A stretch of DNA of 10,183 nucleotides from Candidatus Omnitrophota bacterium. GTDB lineage: Bacteria; Omnitrophota; Gorgyraeia; Gygaellales; Profunditerraquicolaceae. The first letter of the stretch is position 1. The number at the start of each line of letters is the position of its first letter. The translations under genes were made by a program, and so were the position numbers. The stretch is taken from positions 1 through 10,183 of the forward strand of contig JAPLLM010000115.1 of NCBI GenBank assembly GCA_026387555.1. Reading direction: 5' to 3'. The notes under the pieces are model-generated. The model was not told the DNA's origin, searched no databases, and saw only the letters and a program-made list of their open reading frames with translations. Below are positions 5,682-10,183 of this stretch, piece after piece.

Positions 5682-6665
5682 TTACATCCCCATATTGATG
5701 CGGAATTCGACATAGGGGGAATTCTTAATGCTTACCTTACCGAGGCTATCCGGAGTATATCTTAGCGAACGGCCCATAACCATACCGCCGACGAGAGCGG
5801 CGTTTATATCCTTATTGAATGCGTAGGAAACACCCAGGCCGCCGTGATATTCATTATAAGCAAGCCTGATATTTTTCTGGCCATCCTTAGTAACCAGGAA
5901 TTCATCGGAACTAAAACCTGCTTCAGCAAGGAGAGACCACTTATTGTTAATATCATAGACGATATTCGGGCGTGTAGGTACTAGGTTAAAGCTTAGGCGG
6001 TCATTGGGTTTATAGATAACACCGATGATCGGAGAAAATGCCTCGCTGTAATCAATGGTAATGGAAACCCCTCCGACAATGGTAAGCTTATCATTAGGCT
6101 GATATATCCAGAAGGCGCGTGAGGGAAGGCGGAAATTTCCTGAATTGATATTCCAGCTATCGCCGTAAAAAGAAGGCGCCACACCGACCCTGAAATAGGT
6201 ATTCTTGACGTTAAAGAACGGAACGGTAGTCTCCATCCCGAAGCTGATTCCGGTAAGACGGCTGGGAAGCTTTACCGCCGTAGTATTATTTACACCTATA
6301 TATTGAGTATCAAGGCCTAAGGCAATGGGAAGCTTGCCAAAAGCCTTGAAATCATAACTGTATTCGGCTGCATTATCAATAATGCTCACGCTCCCTGACT
6401 GGCACTTTGCTCCGGTCGAAGGGATAAAACGCGAATAGGTATTCAATTCCTGCCTGAGCCCTTCATCTAACGTAACAGCCTGCTCCAGTTTCTGACGGTA
6501 TAGGAGTTCGGCGTTTTTCTGTGTCGCCTCATCTTCCAGACTAGCCTCAGCCATAGCTTTATTGACCGCGTCATCCTTATTAGATTCTGCGGCATTTGAT
6601 ACAGAAAACGCAAAGAGAAGAAAAAATGTAAAAATAAAACAAGCCCTAGTCATATATTTTATCAT
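5682..6665 (-). CDS. Predicted outer-membrane beta-barrel protein (DUF6268-like)
   Basis: I place the start at ATG 6665 (327 residues), not at the in-frame ATG 6713, because GAGGAGG lies 5 nt upstream of 6665 and a signal peptide follows directly: MIKYMTRA, a hydrophobic run FIFTFFLLFAFSVS, and a SNA-A cleavage site at about residues 25-26. The mature protein starts with about 50 charged, probably helical or coiled residues. Many short amphipathic beta strands with alternating aromatic and polar residues and turns such as KPNDR and DINNKW then run to the C-terminus. That is the pattern of an outer-membrane barrel, and the second half resembles DUF6268 (from memory, moderate confidence). The last residue is Met rather than the usual Phe. 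Expected location is the outer membrane; cargo or role unknown. It lies 55 bp after the AsmA-like gene and has its own promoter in that gap. Confidence 0.75.
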   Translation of the reverse strand: MIKYMTRACFIFTFFLLFAFSVSNAAESNKDDAVNKAMAEASLEDEATQKNAELLYRQKLEQAVTLDEGLRQELNTYSRFIPSTGAKCQSGSVSIIDNAAEYSYDFKAFGKLPIALGLDTQYIGVNNTTAVKLPSRLTGISFGMETTVPFFNVKNTYFRVGVAPSFYGDSWNINSGNFRLPSRAFWIYQPNDKLTIVGGVSITIDYSEAFSPIIGVIYKPNDRLSFNLVPTRPNIVYDINNKWSLLAEAGFSSDEFLVTKDGQKNIRLAYNEYHGGLGVSYAFNKDINAALVGGMVMGRSLRYTPDSLGKVSIKNSPYVEFRINMGM

Positions 6666-6685
6666 TGAAGCCTCCTCAGTTTTAT

Positions 6686-6713
6686 ATGTTAGCATGCGCG
6701 GACCTTTTGTCAA
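6686..6713 (-). promoter_or_regulatory. Sigma70-type promoter of the beta-barrel gene
   Basis: On the minus strand, a perfect TTGACA (-35) at 6713-6708 is followed after 16 bp by TAACAT (-10, 4/6) at 6691-6686, preceded by TG one base away (extended -10, TGcTAACAT). The start would be near 6679, giving a leader of about 14 nt that holds little more than the GAGGAGG ribosome site. It starts only 8 bp after the AsmA stop. Confidence 0.65.
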
Positions 6714-6720
6714 CGGCTAA

Positions 6721-9060
6721 CTACTTACCCATAAGCACGTCGGTCAAACCTTTCAAAATATCCCCTACAGCGGGTTCAAAGCTATGCTTGGGCTCTTTTA
6801 TCGTCCCGGTGATCTTTATAACACCAAAGCGCCCGGCCTGTCCGATGATAGCTGTGGCTATATCTTTAAATGTGCCGGTTAAAGGAACACTTTCGCTAAG
6901 TATGTGCACGTTTAGACGAGCATTGATTGCGGAGTCAAAACCGATTTTCACTTTTCCGTCGAGGTCAGTGATATCGCTTTTTAAAACTAAATTGTCAGTT
7001 GAGATCGAATTATCGGCCACCATGAATGAACAGGAACCGTATTTGAAAATAATGCTGGTAAAATCGCGCACAAATAAAAGTTTACCCATCCCCTTAAACA
7101 GATTTAACTCCCAGAGCCTCCCCTCGCTTATCACAATATCACCCGAGCCGGTTAGACGAGAGATATCGTTCAGCGCGCCGGTAAGCTTTATATTCGAGTG
7201 TATAGAGCCTGCAATGTCTTCGTTCTTAAGCGGGGTATCTAATTTCAACTGTTCGATCCTTACCCTATCCATATCCAAGTCTAAACGATACGGAAAATTA
7301 GAGGAAGAAAAATTCATGCCTGCCGTACCTCGGATTAATCCGCCGTAAAACGCCATGTTGATCGAAGAGATACTCCCCGCGCCTTCGTTTTGAACGTAAT
7401 CAAAAGAAAGATTCTCGGATTTCAATCCATAAGCCGATATCATGGAACTTGAGGCCTTAGCTTGCAGCGCGCAATTCTTTATGTCGTCGAGCCTGCCGTT
7501 TAAGACAAAATCCGCCCGCGCCCTGCCTTTTAAACCCGCTTTATCAAATTTTTCCCTGTCTTTCTTAAAAACGGATTTTAGATCCTCTAAATCAGCGTCG
7601 ACCTTACCTGTAATATCTGCAAACACGGATTTAGGATTCTGTGTATTCAGCCTTCCGTTAGCGGAAAATGTCGAATTCAAATACCCGCCGCTGAATTCCT
7701 TAAAATCTATCAGCTTGTCATCGACTGTAAAATCCGTATTCAACTTAAGTTCTTTTGAAACAAGAGCGAGTTTAATATGCGGCGTTTTAAAATCCGACCA
7801 TGAACCGACGGATGTATAATTTACGGCGTTAATATTAAAATTCAGGCCCTCCCATTCCATCAACCCGGGATAAAAGTTTATCCTTCCGTTTAACTTTTCC
7901 AGCGGCCAGGGGAGCTTGTCCATACTGATCAGCGCATCGGCAATGTCCACATGCCCGCTTATTTCCCACTTATCCGTATTAGGGAGACGGCGCGCATCCA
8001 TTGTAAAACTGGCAGCCCCGTCGGAATGGCCTGGGGGGATAAAACCGAATTCATAATTCAATAACACGGGGAGGTTTTTCAAATTTAACTGCGGGATATT
8101 GATGGTAAATTTGGGGCTAGCATAATCCGACAGCTTGACATTTGCCTGAAAAGGCAGATTTGCCAGGGTAGCGTTGAGATTTTGCGAGGATAGGCCCGCA
8201 TTATCAAAAACCACGTCTCCGGAAATATTGTCTATCACTTTGGCGAATTGCAAACCCTCAAGGCGGCAATCCGTTATTTTTAATTTTCCGGAATAAACTA
8301 ACTGCTTATTTTTATATTGCAGGTCTAAATCAGAGCTTATTTTACCCTTAGGGATAGTAAGCCCTGAATTGCGGTAATAAGGCTCAACCTCGGCGGGCAA
8401 AAAATCATCCATATTGATTTTAGCCAAAAACTCTTGGCCGGGGATTTTATATTCGCCGATAGCCCTAAAAACCGCTCCCGGCTGTGGATAGCTAGAACCT
8501 GTAAGCTTAAACTTCACGCTGCTCGGAAGAGACAGATTAAGCGCTAAGTTTAATTTTCTGAACTCTTTCTTAAACGGCTGCGGGAAAGTATCATCCTGGA
8601 AATAGACATTAGCATTGGTCACGCTTATTTTATAGACCGAAACGATAAATCCGGAGTTTTTAGAATCTTTAGTCTCCGCTTTAGGCACAGCGATCAACTT
8701 TTGGAGATTGAAGGAATTATCCGGCAAGCGCTCGAGGAATACGGCGGGTGAACGGATATCCACAAAAGGTATGATCAGTCTCTTTTGCAGCATAGGAAAA
8801 ATAAAAAATCCGCAGGAGGCTTCTTTTACGCTGATGACCGCCTTGCTCTCGTCGTAAATAGTCAGATTCTTAAGGGTAAGCCCGCGCAGGAGATTTATGC
8901 TAACTGAATCAAGAGTGACTTTCCTTTGAGTCTGTTCGGAAATACTACTTACTATCCAGGATTTTACTTTGGTGGGAAGTATTACGTTATTCAGGTAGAT
9001 CATCCCGGCGGATAAAATGATGACAACGGCAAGAATCGAAAATAATATTATCTTCTTCAC
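6721..9060 (-). CDS. AsmA-like inner-membrane-anchored periplasmic protein
   Basis: A 779-residue protein with one N-terminal transmembrane anchor (residues about 4-22, KKIILFSILAVVIILSAG) and a very long beta-strand-rich periplasmic part of repeated short strands, typical of the AsmA/YhdP/TamB-type superfamily of bridge-like proteins. Residues about 30-130 match the AsmA N-terminal region, where a helix is followed by RKVTLDSVSI and LLRGLTLKNLTI. The C-terminal part has the AsmA-type GSGDIVISEGRLWELNLF (638-655) and a final strand block FGVIKITGTIKEPKHSF (745-761). AsmA-family proteins of Gram-negative bacteria support phospholipid transport between the membranes and outer-membrane assembly; that role is inferred here. 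The start is GTG at 9060, overlapping the upstream stop by 4 bp (GTGA). No Shine-Dalgarno is visible, so translation probably depends on coupling to the CCA enzyme gene. The following gene encodes a probable outer-membrane barrel, consistent with an envelope locus. Confidence 0.87.
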   Translation of the reverse strand: MKKIILFSILAVVIILSAGMIYLNNVILPTKVKSWIVSSISEQTQRKVTLDSVSINLLRGLTLKNLTIYDESKAVISVKEASCGFFIFPMLQKRLIIPFVDIRSPAVFLERLPDNSFNLQKLIAVPKAETKDSKNSGFIVSVYKISVTNANVYFQDDTFPQPFKKEFRKLNLALNLSLPSSVKFKLTGSSYPQPGAVFRAIGEYKIPGQEFLAKINMDDFLPAEVEPYYRNSGLTIPKGKISSDLDLQYKNKQLVYSGKLKITDCRLEGLQFAKVIDNISGDVVFDNAGLSSQNLNATLANLPFQANVKLSDYASPKFTINIPQLNLKNLPVLLNYEFGFIPPGHSDGAASFTMDARRLPNTDKWEISGHVDIADALISMDKLPWPLEKLNGRINFYPGLMEWEGLNFNINAVNYTSVGSWSDFKTPHIKLALVSKELKLNTDFTVDDKLIDFKEFSGGYLNSTFSANGRLNTQNPKSVFADITGKVDADLEDLKSVFKKDREKFDKAGLKGRARADFVLNGRLDDIKNCALQAKASSSMISAYGLKSENLSFDYVQNEGAGSISSINMAFYGGLIRGTAGMNFSSSNFPYRLDLDMDRVRIEQLKLDTPLKNEDIAGSIHSNIKLTGALNDISRLTGSGDIVISEGRLWELNLFKGMGKLLFVRDFTSIIFKYGSCSFMVADNSISTDNLVLKSDITDLDGKVKIGFDSAINARLNVHILSESVPLTGTFKDIATAIIGQAGRFGVIKITGTIKEPKHSFEPAVGDILKGLTDVLMGK

Positions 9061-10183
9061 TTTTTATTGCGGATAAACCGCGCGGCAGCGTTTATTGCCT
9101 CGAGCTTAGTCTTAATCTTTCCAATCGCCTGGAGTTCTTCCAGTTCAGAGAGAATCTTCCCGACCAGCGGAGAAGGTCTTAATTTGAATTTTTTGATTAT
9201 GTCATCGCCGTTTATCAAGCGGGTTTGCTTGTTTTCTCTTTGTTTACGGTAATAATCGCGGATAAGGCGCGCTACGGTTTTTTCATGGCGAATGCGTGAT
9301 TGCGCGGTAGTTAACGGCCCCTTAGTCGCCCGCTGGTCAGCTAAAGAAAGCAGGAGAATACTTATGGTTTCTTTTCCGGAGTCGCGGTAAAAACGGAATT
9401 TAGCGCGGGCAGTAAGTACCGCGTTGTCCGACAGATACCCCGGACGCAAATGCCAGAGGACTATGGTCTTTACAGCGCATATTTCTTCATTGGATAATTT
9501 TAATCTTCGGCTGATATTTTCGGCTAACCTCAATCCGACCCTTTCGTGGGCGTGAAATGTGGTCCGGCCGCCAACATGCCGCAAAGTTGCAGGCTTACCC
9601 ACATCGTGCAGGAACGCCGCGTATTTAAGTACGGCCCCCCTCTTTCTTTCACCGGAGATCAATTCCTTTAAGAAAGCCTCGATATCCTTGTTGCGATTGT
9701 TTTTTAAAACAAGCTCCAGCTGTTTTAATGTTTCCAGGGTGTGCTGCCAGACATCCAGATGATGATACGGCCCCTGGCCGATGCCGCGCATCTTTTTTAT
9801 CTCGGGAAAGAGTAACTCTAAAATCTTCAGCTTATCCAGCTCGACCAGACAATTATACGCCTTGCTGCTTGCGAATACCTTGAATAACTCGTCGCGGATG
9901 CGCTCGCCGGATACTTTAAGCAGCTTTTTCTTTTGAAGCTTAGCCGACTTTAAGGTATCCTTGTCGATCTTAAAACCTAAAAGCGCGGAAAAACTAAAGG
10001 CGCGCATGACCCGAAGCGGATCCTCGGAAAAAACATTCTTCCCGGGAATACGGATGATTTTATTTTTTAAATCTTCTTTTGCACCGTAAAGATCAAGCAA
10101 TTCACCAGTAGCGAGGTCAAATACCAGAGTATTAATAGTAAAATCGCGGTGCTTTAAATCCTCCTCGAGGGTTTTGCCGCGGA
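9057..10183 (-). CDS. cca: CCA tRNA nucleotidyltransferase with HD domain, lacking N-terminus (runs off right edge)
   Basis: Adds or repairs the 3'-CCA of tRNAs using CTP and ATP. The frame is open to the right edge: 374 residues are present, beginning RGKTLEEDLKHRDFTIN, i.e. past the catalytic GS and DxD motifs, which lie outside the window. Seen in the fragment: HRDFTIN at 11-17 (commonly RRDFTINA; here Thr replaces Ala at 18), LLDLYGAKEDL at 28-38, FSEDPLRVMRAF at 51-62, then an HD domain with YHHLDVWQH (139-147), HD at 192-193, HAHE at 210-213 and ADQRA at about 281-285. The C-terminal block INGDDIIKKFKL through GKIKTKLEAI is typical of HD-containing CCA enzymes. A poly(A) polymerase of the same superfamily is possible, but the HD domain and this C-terminus favour a CCA enzyme; the missing head cannot be checked. 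A TTG at 10100 could be mistaken for a start but lies inside the catalytic domain. Its TGA overlaps the AsmA GTG. Confidence 0.9.
   Translation of the reverse strand, partial: RGKTLEEDLKHRDFTINTLVFDLATGELLDLYGAKEDLKNKIIRIPGKNVFSEDPLRVMRAFSFSALLGFKIDKDTLKSAKLQKKKLLKVSGERIRDELFKVFASSKAYNCLVELDKLKILELLFPEIKKMRGIGQGPYHHLDVWQHTLETLKQLELVLKNNRNKDIEAFLKELISGERKRGAVLKYAAFLHDVGKPATLRHVGGRTTFHAHERVGLRLAENISRRLKLSNEEICAVKTIVLWHLRPGYLSDNAVLTARAKFRFYRDSGKETISILLLSLADQRATKGPLTTAQSRIRHEKTVARLIRDYYRKQRENKQTRLINGDDIIKKFKLRPSPLVGKILSELEELQAIGKIKTKLEAINAAARFIRNKK

Noticed and set aside
6665..7348. Plus-strand open frame of 227 codons
   Set aside because: It lies opposite the AsmA-like gene and the start of the beta-barrel gene. 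Its Ser/Pro/Ile-rich content is what antisense of such genes gives, and no ribosome site or domain is visible.
9057..10100. CCA enzyme as a complete 347-residue protein starting at TTG 10100
   Set aside because: The frame continues to the window edge and the upstream codons encode the conserved RDFTIN region, so the gene is truncated by the window, not complete.

Overview
The window looks like chromosomal DNA of a diderm (two-membrane) bacterium. It encodes a predicted outer-membrane beta-barrel, an AsmA-type envelope protein and two proteins with signal peptides, beside housekeeping genes (aroC and a CCA-adding enzyme). Base composition is mid-range and genes are packed tightly, often sharing start and stop bases. 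The combination (DUF3786, a short HelY/Ski2-like helicase, a secreted retropepsin with a small beta-rich N-terminal repeat, AsmA) resembles uncultured lineages such as Omnitrophota. That is an impression, not a phylogenetic result. I see no mobile element, CRISPR array, tRNA or rRNA.

Layout from the left. (1) Minus-strand cluster: DUF3786 protein (1126-1629), then a secreted Staphylococcal-nuclease-like protein (541-1113), then the N-terminal 162 codons of chorismate synthase (486 down to 1, cut by the left edge). (2) One plus-strand gene, 1688-3568, a Ski2/HelY-type DEIH-box helicase. It diverges from the DUF3786 gene across 58 bp that carry a palindromic -10 box, and it may be leaderless. 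(3) A minus-strand cluster facing the helicase, in transcription order: a predicted secreted retropepsin-like protease (5599 to 4916), a YjbQ/UPF0047 protein (4916 to 4500) and a macro domain-NUDIX fusion (4500 to 3565). Each junction shares one base (TGATG, then TAATG). The last stop overlaps the helicase stop by 4 bp. (4) Further upstream on the minus strand: a CCA tRNA nucleotidyltransferase cut by the right edge (10183 to 9057), a 779-residue AsmA-like protein overlapping it by 4 bp (GTGA), and a beta-barrel protein (6665 to 5682) with its own good promoter.

The most interesting stretch is 5600-5681 with the gene it precedes. The retropepsin reading frame continues 32 codons upstream of its first conventional start (TTG at 5503). 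That extension encodes a textbook signal peptide. At its head, 8 nt after a strong AAGGAG, stands ATA rather than ATG. The AAGGAG is itself the 3' arm of a hairpin whose 5' arm is an anti-Shine-Dalgarno CTCCT, and a GC-rich, structure-prone segment lies just upstream. This is the arrangement expected of a translationally controlled leader (riboswitch, thermosensor or protein-bound leader). I do not recognise its class.

The macro-NUDIX fusion is the second point of interest. It joins, in one chain, a domain that binds or de-acylates ADP-ribose derivatives and a NUDIX hydrolase resembling ADP-ribose pyrophosphatases, so it may carry out consecutive steps of ADP-ribose disposal. Why it is translationally coupled to a YjbQ enzyme and an exported protease is unclear.
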